A stretch of 64,000 bases of DNA from positions 530,845 through 594,844 of the forward strand of contig VZSF01009127.1 in NCBI GenBank assembly GCA_013398295.1, in the 5' to 3' direction. The notes under the pieces are model-generated. The model had not been told where the DNA came from. It searched no databases and was given only the letters and a program-made list of their open reading frames with translations. The position numbers and the translations under genes are program-made. This DNA is from Chionis minor (Eukaryota > Chordata > Aves > Charadriiformes > Chionididae). Of the stretch, positions 23,934 to 34,900 are shown in pieces (the stretch's first letter is position 1; each line of letters opens with the position of its first letter).

Positions 23934-24436
23934 GGACGAGGGGACCGAGTGCACCCTCAGTAAGTTTGCAGATGACACCATGCTGGGTGGGAGCGTCAAC
24001 CTGCTTGAGGGCAGGATGGCCCTACAGAGCGACCTGGGCAGCCTGGATCCATGGGCCAAGGCCAATGGTATGAGGTTCAACAAGGCCAAGTGCTGGGTCC
24101 TGCACTTGGGTCACAGCAACCCCAGGCAGCGCTACAGGCTGGGGAAGAGAGGCTGGAAACTGCCTGGCAGAAAAGGACCTGGGGGGGTTGGTCAACAGTC
24201 ATCTGAATATGAGCCAGCAGTGTGCCCAGGTGGCCACGGAGGCCAACAGCATCCTGGCCTGTATCAGGAATAGTGTGGCCAGCAGGACTAGGGAAGTGAT
24301 CATCCCCCTGTACTCAGCACTGGTGAGGCCTCACCTCGAATACTGTGTTCAGTTTTGGGCTGTCACTACAAGACAGACATTGAGGTGCTGGAGCGTGTCC
24401 AGAGAAGGGCAACGAAGCTGGTGATGTGTCTAGAGG
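23934..24436 (+). mobile_element. CR1 LINE fragment truncated at both ends
   Basis: It starts at the gap edge within ORF2, reads [10 protein letters not shown] and [10 protein letters not shown] (RT palm with the FADD active site intact), then shifts frame near 24150 in the region equivalent to 12590 of the first CR1. It ends abruptly at about 24436, inside the sequence encoding the RRATKLV block, so the 3' UTR and octamer tail are missing. It is base-for-base very similar to 12380-12880. The abrupt end suggests later rearrangement, or a junction in the assembly. Confidence 0.92.
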
Positions 24437-25560
24437 CTGGGACTGGGTCATTGCTGGACCATTCAAGGAGCAGGGGCGAACCCCAGTGGTGGAAGGTGGG
24501 GAAATGCTGTGGTTTTGGGCTTTGGGGGTCCCCTGGGTGCTGCCGCCTCCGGCCCCCACCCTGCAGCGTCCAGGGGACAGAGCTGGGACACGCAGCTCCC
24601 CAGTTCCTGTCCCCAGCAGCTCTTCCCTGAGGGAGATGCTGTGGAGACTCGTCCCATCTCCAGGCAGGGCTGTCTCTGAGGGGCTCGGGGCAGAGGGGGT
24701 CTGCTGCCCTGTGGCTGCAGCAGAACTGGTGAGCTGAAGGACACCTCAAGCGAGAGAGGTGACCTCAGGATGGACGCTGGGGGTGGCCTGGGGGCTCTGG
24801 CCCCGGCACGTCCGAGCTCCGGGGCTGCCGGCCTGAGAGCAGCAAGGGCCGAAAGCGGTCCCTGACCCACGAGGAGCTGGGGAGAGCAGGACCCCGCCCA
24901 GCACGGACCGGGCAGGGGATGCTCTGGAGCGGGGAGCCCCCGGGGGATGCTCGGCCCGCCCTGCCCTTGGGGAGACCCAGAAGTCCCGGGGGGGCGGCGA
25001 GCCGTGCCTAGCGGGGGGCGTAGGGGGGCCGAGCCCCGGGTGTCCTCCCGCCCGCGGGTGGGTCTCTGTCCCGGGCGGCCCCCGGGGCTGGGGCGCGGGC
25101 GGGCGGTGGCCGCCCTCCCTCCGCACAGGAGTTTCAAAACTCCGTGCCAGTTTCGTCCCCCGGGGGCTCGGCCCGGGTGAGGGGGGGCTCGGCCCGGGGC
25201 GGCCGGGGCTGGGAGCGGCGGGGCCGAAGCCGGGACGGTGGCTCCGCGGAGGAGCTCGGGGCGCCGGGGAATAAATCCCGGCGGGGCGGATCCCGGCGCC
25301 CCGCGTCCCCCGTCCTCGCCCGAGCCGCCCGCGGCCGCACGGGGCCGGTCCCGGTCCCGGTCCCGGTCCCGGTGCCGCCCCGNGGGTTTGGGCTCAGAAA
25401 CGGAGACCGAGGGGGCTGTTCCTGGGTCAGAGCCGGGGGCCGGGCTGGGCTCTTGTGCGGGGGGTGGGGGGCGCTGGGGGCTGGGCAGGGTGCGGGATCC
25501 CCGCCGGAGGGGGGTCTGGGCATGTCGGTCCCCGAAGGTTGGGAGGCCGGCGTGCACCAG
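24437..25560. other. Very GC- and CpG-rich segment, no gene assigned
   Basis: The GC-rich sequence has long open frames in several frames on both strands (for example about 400 codons on the minus strand), as expected when stop codons are rare. The translations are Pro/Gly/Ala/Arg-rich and match no family I know. It contains a GGTCCC hexamer array and an N at 25383. It might be a CpG-island promoter, but no promoter motif or first exon is defensible. Confidence 0.5.
25347..25376. repeat. (GGTCCC)n hexamer repeat
   Basis: Four perfect GGTCCC units and a fifth imperfect one (GGTGCC), just before the undetermined base at 25383. Confidence 0.9.
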
Positions 25561-25734
25561 GCCAAACTCCACGTCCGAGATGGGGGAAAGGCACTTTTCA
25601 CACCGTCTTTGCATGTCCAGCTCTTTATTCAAGGTGTCTACAACAGCCAGAATAGTCATTAACTCATTAGTCCATATTTAGACAAGGTGAAATTATGATA
25701 GTGATTGATTTAGAACCTTGTCAAGAGCCAAGAT

Positions 25735-26175
25735 CGTTTGAAGATGCAGAAATGAACTGGAGCTGGAGCTGCAGAGCAACTGGAGCCAAAACAAGCTGGT
25801 GCTGAAGTGAACTGGAATTGAGTATGAGCTGCAGACAAACTCGAAATGAACTGGAGCCAAAAAAACTGGACCAGGAAGGAGGGGAAACCATCCATGAAAC
25901 AAACCAGAGCAGAAACAAATGGGACCCAGGAATGAGCAGGAGGCAAAACTTGAACCAGAGCTGAAACAAGCTGGAGCCATCCACGAGCTGGAGCTGCGGA
26001 CAAGCTGGAGCCCAAACTAAACGAGCTGTCCACAAGCTGGGCCTGGGACAAACAGGAGCCTGAACCAACAAATGGGAGCCCAAATCGAGATGGACCTGAA
26101 GTAAATGGGTGCTGAAACAACTGACCTGAAGCTGCAACCGAGCTGGAGCTGCCGAAGTCCCCCCAGTGTCTCTGG
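25735..26175. repeat. Degenerate 15-18 bp minisatellite
   Basis: Variants of a unit like aactggagccaaaacaagct recur many times: gagctggagct, aactggagcc, aagctggagcc, agctgcagac, with spacing of roughly 15-18 bases. The array is strongly diverged. On the minus strand it reads as a Phe/Ser/Leu/Pro-rich open frame continuous with neighbouring sequence, but the repetitive origin explains that frame. Confidence 0.65.
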
Positions 26176-26651
26176 GTGGGCAGAGCCGCATGGGCGCAGG
26201 CAGGGGTCTCCCCAGCCAGGAGCGGGGCAGGCGGCAGCATCCTCCTCTGCGCAGGCAGCCCGGCTTCTTCCTGGGGGCTCCACACTCCATGTGAGTCTCT
26301 CCGGCGGGGTTGGCTCCCGGTGCGGCTGTGGCTCCTCTGTCCATCTGTTCCTGCACAGGGAGAGACATGGGACAGTGGAAGCTCCTGGTGGCATGATACA
26401 GCCCAAAGAACCCCTGGAGCTGCTGGCCTGCAAACCCTGCTGCCTCGCGGGCACGGGCAGCTCTTCACTGCAAGCAGTTTTAGCCTTGCAAAATATGCTT
26501 TGACTCCCTCTTTTATGGTACATCCCCTGCCTGCTGTGTCGTGTCTTCTGCTGCAGATGAAGCTGTGGCCATGCACAGGAGGGAGCCCTGAGTCCTGAGC
26601 CTCTTACCCTGTGCTGCCACCCCCACCCCCCCTGCACCCTGCTGGCCCCCA
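26176..26651. other. GC-rich flank of the GSR relic
   Basis: If the GSR copy were complete, its C-terminal exons would lie here on the minus strand. A short MYHK reading near 26520 recalls the PMYHAVT stretch of GSR, but the following residues do not align convincingly. I leave it unassigned. Confidence 0.4.
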
Positions 26652-27570
26652 GCTTTGGTGAGGCTCATGGTGCAGATGGGCAGGTGGCTGAAGATGATGG
26701 TGGGGGGTGTCACGGTAGTCTGGCTGGGAGTCCTGCTTGCCCCCGTGTGCCAGCTCTCTGCAGCTGTGATTGCCATTGTGGGAAGGGATGGGAAACCTGA
26801 GCCACAGCACAGCACGTGGGGATGAGGGGGCTGCAGGGGTGGCAGGTGTACCATGCACAGCCATGGTAGCTGGGGTGAGGAGGGCTCTCCCGCAGATGTC
26901 CCTGATGGCACAGATTCCTCTCCTCATGATGTTCTGGTACTCATTCACCACCATGTGGCCCTTGGTGCCCACCTGCACACCCTGCTATGGGAAATGGCAG
27001 CCACTATGGCACCTGTGCTGGCCAAAATGCACCACCAGTGATGTCCAGGGGGAGTGGGTGGCCTGCGCCAGCCGCAGCAGCTGCTGCTATGTGGGGGCAC
27101 GACAGTAACACCATCCCATGGCAGGCTGCAGACCCGTAGGACCCCTGGAGACCCTGCCCATCAGTGACCCATAGTGTGACCGATCATCTGGCAATTGGTC
27201 CCCACCATGAGGAGAGCATGACACCTGCAGTGCTTGCAACAAGCAATGGCGGCTACACTGCAGATGCGGATTGATGCCATCAAAGCTGCGGTATGGCAAG
27301 CAGCACTCAAAACACCTGCTTTCACACCAGTCCTGCCTCTCCAGGAGGGATGCGACAAGCTGTAGAGCGCTCTGCACACCTGCACCTGCACATGCTTCCA
27401 CACGTCCACCCCAGTGTTCTCCAGCTCCTGGGGCAGTTCAAACTGATCATTGAGTTGAAGGTCCTCAGGGCCTTCAGCTGTGTCTCAAGAGGGAGGACTT
27501 GGAGCTCAGCATAGAAAGGATCCCTGAAATTTCTGCTGCCATGTACCCAGCACCAACAATAGCGCTGGGC
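26652..27570 (-). pseudogene. GSR: Glutathione reductase (GSR) pseudogene, exon relics
   Basis: GSR reduces glutathione disulfide with NADPH and FAD. Three minus-strand blocks appear in gene order. Block A (27570 to about 27376) reads SAIVGAGYMAAEISGIL, the GxGxxA/G NADPH-binding fold, then FNSMISLNC and ELENTGVDVWK in shifted frames. Block B (26981 to about 26850) reads GHMVVNEYQN, GICAIRDICGRALLTP, the FAD-binding segment (normally AVGDVCG). Block C (26719-26652) reads TIIFSHLPICTMSLTK (normally VVFSHPPIGTVGLTE). Each block is preceded by an acceptor-like AG: CTGCAG, ATAGCAG and AGCCAG. This points to an intron-containing, unprocessed copy. There are at least three frameshifts, and near-invariant residues are replaced (G to R, P to L, G to C). 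The CxxxxC redox exon and the C-terminal catalytic His region were not found. Some single-base indels in C-runs could be sequencing errors. Confidence 0.75.
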
Positions 27571-30500
27571 CTGCAGAGAGGCAACACCACCATGCAGGCA
27601 TGGGGAGCAGAGGGAGATGGATGGGGCAACAGTGCAGGCAGAGGATTACAGATGTCTCAGCTGGGTTTAGATCAGCCGTCTCAGGTACTGTGCTTGCCCA
27701 GAGCTCAGTCTAGGTTAAGGGTGTGTGAATATACCCAAGATGTGGGGTGAAGGGATTCAAATCATTTGAGTGTGCTTAGTTTTGCTTCGGGTCTGTGAGG
27801 CGGTCAGCTGTTACATGGAAGGTGTGCTGAATTAGACATGCCCAACACGATTATTTCACAATGACTCTCACACTTTTTAATTCCTAATGGATAAGAGACT
27901 GGCATTACAATTAATATTTTGCATATAGCAATGAGTGAACATTGACGTGAGATAGCTAAAAAGCAAAAATTAAGAACACTGAGCTTTTCTGCGCAGCGCC
28001 CTATTACCACCCCACTGGGGACATATTTTTGAACACTTTGACCAACCCTAATTCATAAGGATCTCTTCATGCCAATAGTATGATGTTTCGGTCTCTGTAT
28101 ATTGAGCATGAGTTACCCCAGCCTCAGAAGCTATTTTCTGCCAGTTCTTCCAGCTCCAGCAAATGTTTCCCATAGGTCAGCCCTGAGATAATACCTTACA
28201 CTCTTGGGAGGGAATTATTTCCACTTGGTGTGCTCTAAGGATTCCTTCTGACTGTAACTAAGCAATGGACAAGGGATGTGTCTCAGAAGACAGAGTGAAA
28301 GCTGCAAGTACAAAAAGTTCATTTAACACATAGCCATTTTTGCTGCGAATTGCAAGAACTAATATATAAATAAGACACAACATTCCTGTTGCCACCAGCT
28401 TGGATTTGCGCTGAAGATCTTCTACCTTCTATCTCTCCACTGCGGAAGACCTTCAGAGCCAGAAGCTTTTGTCTTTGCAAGCCTGCTCTGGCTTTGGGAA
28501 GACATAATAGCTCCATTTTTTTCCAGACTGGGTGCTGAAGTGACAAGCAGGATTAAATATGAAGTCTGCTATGGACTGTGAAACTGCAGCATGGGAAAAA
28601 AATCCATCCGAGTAGTGGCCTCTCCTGGTAAAGCCTGAGCAACTCCCTGTGTGGTGGGGTGAGTATTCACTGTCCAAGTGATGGCAGTTTCATACTTAGA
28701 AGACTGAAGCTCCACAGACAACAGTATAAAATGTTTGAAATGTTAACCCTACAGTCCTATAAAACTGGGAGATGGGCATTCAGGTAATATGGAATCACTT
28801 CTACTTTGGGGTCATTTTTTATATCAAAACTAATGGATATATTAAAACGCCTAGGAGGGATTCTAAGGCGGGCCCTCCATGTTTGGTTCTGTAGATCACA
28901 GCAGTGCAGGCTCCTCAATCTAATGCACAAAATAGAAAACATGATTGTTATTTTAGGTCTGTATGAGCTACATGCAAAGAAACTCAAACTAGCGCTCGTG
29001 TGAGAAGCTGTATAAATTCCAAAATAAGGTGTCTTCCTCCAAGAAATACATGCAGGATTGAATGGGGTTTTAGTTAGTAAACAAACACGGGCTGTGGATC
29101 TGAGCCATCAATTTGAACAGAGTACTTTAAATCCTCAGATCAGCTTTACAACATAATATGTTTGATCTTTTTGGTTTCCTTAACTAAGATTTAATAGGAA
29201 GTGAAACAGAATGAAATAAAATGAAATGAAAGGACATGAAATGAAGTGTTTTCTCAACAGGTCTAAAGGTCTCTCCTCCTGAAATTTCACAGGTCCACAC
29301 TGCTTTTTTTCCAGCTGGGGATTGTGCCCATTTTATTTATTTTAAAACAAAAATGTCTATACATAGATCACAGAAGTGTGCATGTAGACACATACATGTA
29401 CATGTGAATAAATGTGTACAGGTGTATACATTAATATAACAAAGATAACCCCCAGTTTTCTGAAAGATAATTGATTTTTTTTTTTTAATTTACATCACAA
29501 AATGGACCTTTGCTTAACCGTGACAGCTGGAGGAGTGGTGCTGTCTTAGCCTAGCTGAGAACTTGACCTTGGAAAGTGGCTCTATGTACACAACAATCTC
29601 TGCTCTTCTTACATCAACCAGACTTCTCAGCTATTTCTCAGATTTTTCCTTATCTTCTACTTTTATCTGGCAGTAACAAGAGATAAGTGGTCTGCAAGTA
29701 ACTTCAAAAGGAAAAGGTGAAGTATGTGACAGACTCACTCTGCCTGCGAATCCCGACATTCTCCTCCCTGTCTGAGCCCCTCACCAAACCTAGACCTCAG
29801 CTGCTTTCTGAGTACACTGTTTATGCATACACCTTGAGGAAGGGTGTAAAAGCACCTCTGCTTTCAAAATCTTTGCTTCTATCTACCTTGTGGACAGCTT
29901 AGCTCCAGGTTTCTTTTTAGATGGCCTTTGTGTATCTTTTTACTCTTCCTCTATATGAAGTTGCTGTGTATCTTCAGTATGTGTGTCTATATGAAGGAGC
30001 TGTGTATCAAAAAGGGCTGCTTGCTTTCACTCCTTACCTAGTCTTACAGGCACTGACCATATCCAACTTTGAATCAGCCTCTGCCACTCACTGTTTGCTT
30101 GGACTTACTCTCTTGTTCCTGGCAGAAGGGACAGAGGGTCTTAGTTGTTCAGTGTTCAGCCACACCAGCAGCTCTTCCAGGGGAAAGTGATGATCAACCT
30201 CCAATTTTCCCCGTGGTTGGAACGGATCGACTCCATGGGCCATCAGAGATAATCATACCAACATCTTGTTTTCTGTGTGCCACAAGAACCACCAAGAAAG
30301 TGAAGGGGTTTCACTGGGTTTGTCAGAGTATCTCTGCAGGCAGACAAAAGACCTGAGGAGACATCATCCTCCACCAGCTGCACTGCTGTCATGCAAGGCT
30401 TAATGCAGATATCATCAGACCTGAACTCTTGGGGGTCCAATGCAATTCCTTGGTCTCAGCTGAAAACTTTACTGTCCCCAAGTCTCTCCAGTCTTCCTGG

Positions 30501-31631
30501 GGAAGTTGTTATGTACAACAGGAATGGCAGATTATGAAATGTGCTTAGCTCCCACTTCAAATTCCCCTTCCTGGGGAGTTCAAGCTGTGATATACTGGAG
30601 CAGCTGAGATGTAGATTCACCTCGGTTGAGGCTCTCCTGAGAACATCTGTAAAAGCCCCTACTCGCTGTAACCTGATTTATTTGTGGAAGCTAGGGATTA
30701 ACATGACCGTTTCAAGGCGTTCCTCTTTACTAAGCCTGAAGTCATGTCTGCAGTAAAATTTCTCTCCAATTCATGGTCGTGTAGCAGTCTTCAGCAAAAT
30801 GTTCAGCTGCCCTCCCCTAAATTTAGGTCTTTAAACTGCTTACTTGATCCTAAATGGTGCTTCAGATACCCAGATTCCACTGAAAGCAATAGCAGAAATG
30901 AATGCTTAAATGCCCACTGGAAACAATGAGTGTAATGAACACATAAAACTGCTGGGGGACTCAAAGGGCAATTTTGGTTTCACATCCTAAATAGATTCTA
31001 GGGAGCTTCTCTTGGAGGTGCCAATTGTTAATTTGCCTAGTAGCTTATAGCAGAGCTTGGCCAGTTCTGGACTCAGCCTTACGTTGGCATGTGAGTCTTA
31101 GAAAACCAAAGGGATAATTTCTCTGCAATCTTTTTCTCTGAATAAACAAAGCACATTTCCCTAGGTTCTCTGTAGATCAAGAGCATCTCCCGCAAGGCAG
31201 TGCAGGTTAAAAAGGTCAGCCACCTTTAAATAAGCCATAATCAACCCTTCCCAGAATGTGGGTTATCAAAGGTTAATCAAAGGTAAATTTCCGAGGTAGG
31301 CAGTGACCTAATTCTAAACATCATTAATCCATTTCACTCTGAAAAATAACACTGGCAATTTGAAAAGCCCACTACCTTAAGGGATATTGCTGCTGTTTTT
31401 CTGGAGGTTGACCATGTTGGATTCCTTTTCCAAGAGCTCACAAGAGGTCATCTCCCACAACTGTTCCTCAGGTGATGCTGATGTTCAGTTTTTGGCTTGT
31501 TCATCTCACTCTGCTGCAGGTTGGTGAGAAATTACCCAGTTCCCAGTTGTATGTCTACACGTATTCTCAAATGGTTGGCAATTTCCCACTTAGAGTGTGG
31601 GTTTGAGCAGCTCCTGCTCTGTTCTAACATA
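27571..31631. other. Intergenic, return to AT-rich sequence
   Basis: GC content falls after about 27.74 kb. No N-terminal GSR exons were found on the minus strand. There is a short ATGAA-type tandem at 29210-29246 and a T-run near 29475. No gene was recognised; all open frames are short and isolated. Confidence 0.5.
29210..29246. repeat. Imperfect (ATGAA)n repeat
   Basis: Tandem atgaaataaaatgaaatgaa followed by variants; a short simple repeat. Confidence 0.75.
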
Positions 31632-31994
31632 TGTCCTGGTTCCGGCAGGGACAGGGTTAATATCTGGCCCAGCACAGGTATTCCACACCACGTGACGCCA
31701 TTCCCAGTATTTAGGGGGAGCTAGCCGGGGAGGGGAGTTCCCAGTTTGGGAGCAGGCGGGGACGGTCCGGGTCCGGGTCCGGTCGGTGCGCGTCGGTACG
31801 GTACCCCTATTTATACATTCCTCTGCCAGTACTATTGTTGTTTTGTCAATTTTTCTTTGTTGTTCTGTTAAATTGCTTTTTATCTCAACCCACGAGTTTT
31901 TGCCTTTTTATTCCAATTTTCCCTCGCTGCTGCGAGGTTTGGGTGAGCGGCCGCGTGGTTCTTTGTGCCGGCTGAGGCCAAACCACGACACATA
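31628..31994 (+). mobile_element. Solo retroviral LTR with target duplication
   Basis: The LTR body is 31632-31990 (359 bp). It begins TGTCCTGGTTCCGG and ends AAACCACGACA; the termini are imperfect inverted repeats (TGTCCTGGTT against AACCACGACA). The 4-bp CATA occurs immediately before (31628-31631) and after (31991-31994), consistent with a target-site duplication. A TATTTATA promoter-like motif lies near 31809, just after a GGTCCG tandem tract (about 31764-31782). No internal retroviral genes are present, so it arose by LTR-LTR recombination. A 4-bp duplication is typical of class I elements, but the family is not certain. Confidence 0.8.
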
Positions 31995-34900
31995 TAATGG
32001 AAATGTTTAAACTCCGGTAAGGGTTATGGACAACAACTCACCTAACTGCAGACTGCACAAAGGACACTGTTATGCACAACCCTGGTACATGGCTTCTCAC
32101 TTCTTTTACCCTCTCCATTGTCCTGGGGAAGTGCAGGGCAGCTGCTTCGTGTCCATACCTGAGCATAGTCAAGAAGTGGCCTTCTAGCTGGTAACATATT
32201 CCCCCAGCCCTGGGGATGGACATCCCCTCAGTTCAATGTCCCCAGGAATTGTTAGCCTCGATGTTACTGCACAGCCATCCTCTAAGACATACATTTACGA
32301 AAGATCAATGATCTAATTCACTTCAGTAGTAAATGAAAACAGCAAATGAAAATATTATTTCCAGACAGGAGAAAGCTGATAGAAAATATTTTCTAACTCC
32401 TCAAAAGAAGTTTGTTTATAGATGACACCTCTTCTATGATACAACAGTAGTTCCCTTCAGGCTGAAATTGTGCGGATGGGATGGGAAGGGTAAGCGCTGT
32501 GTCTTTCTGAGCCCATATCTCACCTGCTGGAGTGCCTCATGCTCCTCCCTGTCTGCAGCAGTGACAGTGTGATGCCACCAAGAGCCTGAGAGGACAAGAA
32601 AAAGAAATGGGTGACAAGGGTAGGCAAAGAGACATCAGGATCATCTGCCAGAAGCAGAAGGCGGCAGAGTTGGGGAATGTAGAAGAAAGCGCTGATCTCC
32701 CATGAGAACCTACACATGCTCCCATCAACCCTTCCATCATCCACTTTTTCTTCCGCAACTAGAGGAAAGGCTTTGGGAAAGCTGCTTCCCTCCTTTTTAA
32801 ACAAGACACTAGTAGCATCAACATGATGAGAGCCATCTCTCAAGGCAACTTGTGTCAATTCGCATTCCATGGCTTTGAAAAAGAAAGTTACATTTTTGTC
32901 AGGGTTACTTGGACATGTGCAGGTACAAAACCAGGCCACGAGATTGCAAATACAACATACTGAAGTGGTCTCCTCCAGCAAGAAGTTCATGAACACTGTG
33001 GTTGAGTCACGTAGTGCATTAATGGATCCCTAAAGGACAGCTTTGTATTCAGAGGTTCAAAGGCAAAGAAGATGTTCGTTAGGCAAAGTAATAAGGCATG
33101 GCTACTGTATGTGCTTTGCAGTCTTTTATATCAGGCATTTATGTATTTCTTCTGAGAGCCAGGAGCTCAGCAGTGTTTACAGCAGCTAGTTCATTCTTTT
33201 CACCCAATTACTGATGCACCACTGGGGCTTAGCAACAGGGATGTTTGGGTGCTGTCCGATCCCCATCATTTTAGTTGACTCACATGTCAGGTTCAAAAGT
33301 AGTAACCTAAGTCTTTAGAAAGAAAGAAAAAGAGAGGAAGAGGAGGAAAGGATAAGAAAAGCAAAAGCTGTTAGCAGGGTATCCCTGTTATTCACCCAAA
33401 ATCATGTTAATTTTGGTCTTGTGCCCTGCCTGAGGGAGAAAGAAACTGTTGCTGGAAAAGAGGATATGGGTGTCCTAAGGAGTGAAAGAAATAAAAGAAA
33501 CCCTCCACAAAACAGATTACCCAAATTGCTTCTTATCCCAGTTATGGAATTAACTCTCAAGGACACCTTGACACAGGCACCTCTGTGTATGTAGGAACAG
33601 CACCACCAGCTCAGACCAAAGGTCTCCTCTCTGCTGAGGCCCCAAGCCCGTGGGTTGGGAAGAGATGTCGGAGGGAAGGTTTAAGTGACTCTTTCCTTGG
33701 TTTTACTTTTCTCAGGGGCCAACATTTGAAGAGCTTTCTGACCTGGTAGTTGTGTCGCTCCATCCCGTGTGGCACCCTGCAAAGCATACATCCTCCTCTG
33801 TCTCTTTGAGCCACCCTTACACTTCCCAGAGCATCCTGGGGTGAGGACTGTGGCACACGCCACTTTCCTGACTAAAATATCTTCTAGGTGGGGAAAAATG
33901 AATATGTCCAAATTCAGCTATAACTGATTTTATTTCTATTCTGTGTTTCAGCTGGGGTTGCAGGTCTGTACACTAATTTGGATACTAATAGCCCAGGATT
34001 AGTGAATATGTTCTCTCATGGCTGCATGAATGAGGTCTGCCATAATACACCAAAAATGAGACTCTACGTCAAGATGTTCACTGTCAATGAGAAATCATTT
34101 CAGCTGTGGTATTAATCTAGGTCTTGTAAAAACAGGCAGAGGAATACCTATAAAGATTTTTTCCAAGGATTGCTATTGATATTATTTATCAGTTTAATAG
34201 CATGCAATAGAAGGAGGTCTGGTTTAGGCTCTTCTTAACTTTCAGTTCAGTAATGCACAGAGCAGTGGGTGGTGGTGAGAGATTTGGCATTCTCACTCCT
34301 GTGGGAGAGGCAAAGCATCAATAAGGTATACAGAGGTTACCAATTTCAGTTCAGGCTTCCAGTAAATAAGCCCTAGCCTTCTGCTGTACATCAGGGTGAT
34401 GAAGAAGCGAGTGTTGCAGCTCGATTCCTGCAATGGGTATTTCTTTTTTCTTTTGACTTAAAGAAATGTCAGCCTACTCTTGACACATTTGAAATATCTG
34501 CACTGTGGTGTGCAAGACCTGTTTCAGGACTTGCTAGAAGACATATTTCATGTTCTTATTTCATTTCTCTTTTTCTTTTTCTTAGTCTTGGATAAACTGT
34601 TTGCTAATGGCTTGCTTTAATGTTTCAGATTGAATTGTATAAAACACTGCTCTTAGTCACACAAAGTAGTAGCCAAGTTACCACTGTCTTTCATTAATAT
34701 TAGCAAGGCTATCCAAATGAGAACCAAATAGCTCAATAAAGATCCTCTTCCCAAGTCTCCCACTATTATTGCCGCTTCACTTGACTCCATTTTTCTTTTT
34801 CAGAGTCCACTTCTAAAATAAACCTAAAAAGCAAATTCCAGCCATGTATGTGCATTAAAAAGCTGCTTACTCTGAGACCTCCTCCATTTATTTTATTGGG

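Noticed and set aside
24463..25659. Minus-strand open frame of about 398 codons across the GC-rich block
   Set aside because: Pro/Gly/Arg-rich translation in GC-rich DNA where stops are rare. It spans an undetermined base and overlaps equally long frames on the other strand. No family resemblance.
25710..26576. Minus-strand open frame of 288 codons
   Set aside because: Most of it is the minisatellite read in one frame; the repetitive Phe/Ser/Leu pattern comes from the DNA repeat.
32520..32996. Minus-strand open frame of 158 codons in the desert
   Set aside because: No conserved motif, no splice context, and overlapping frames are open as well.
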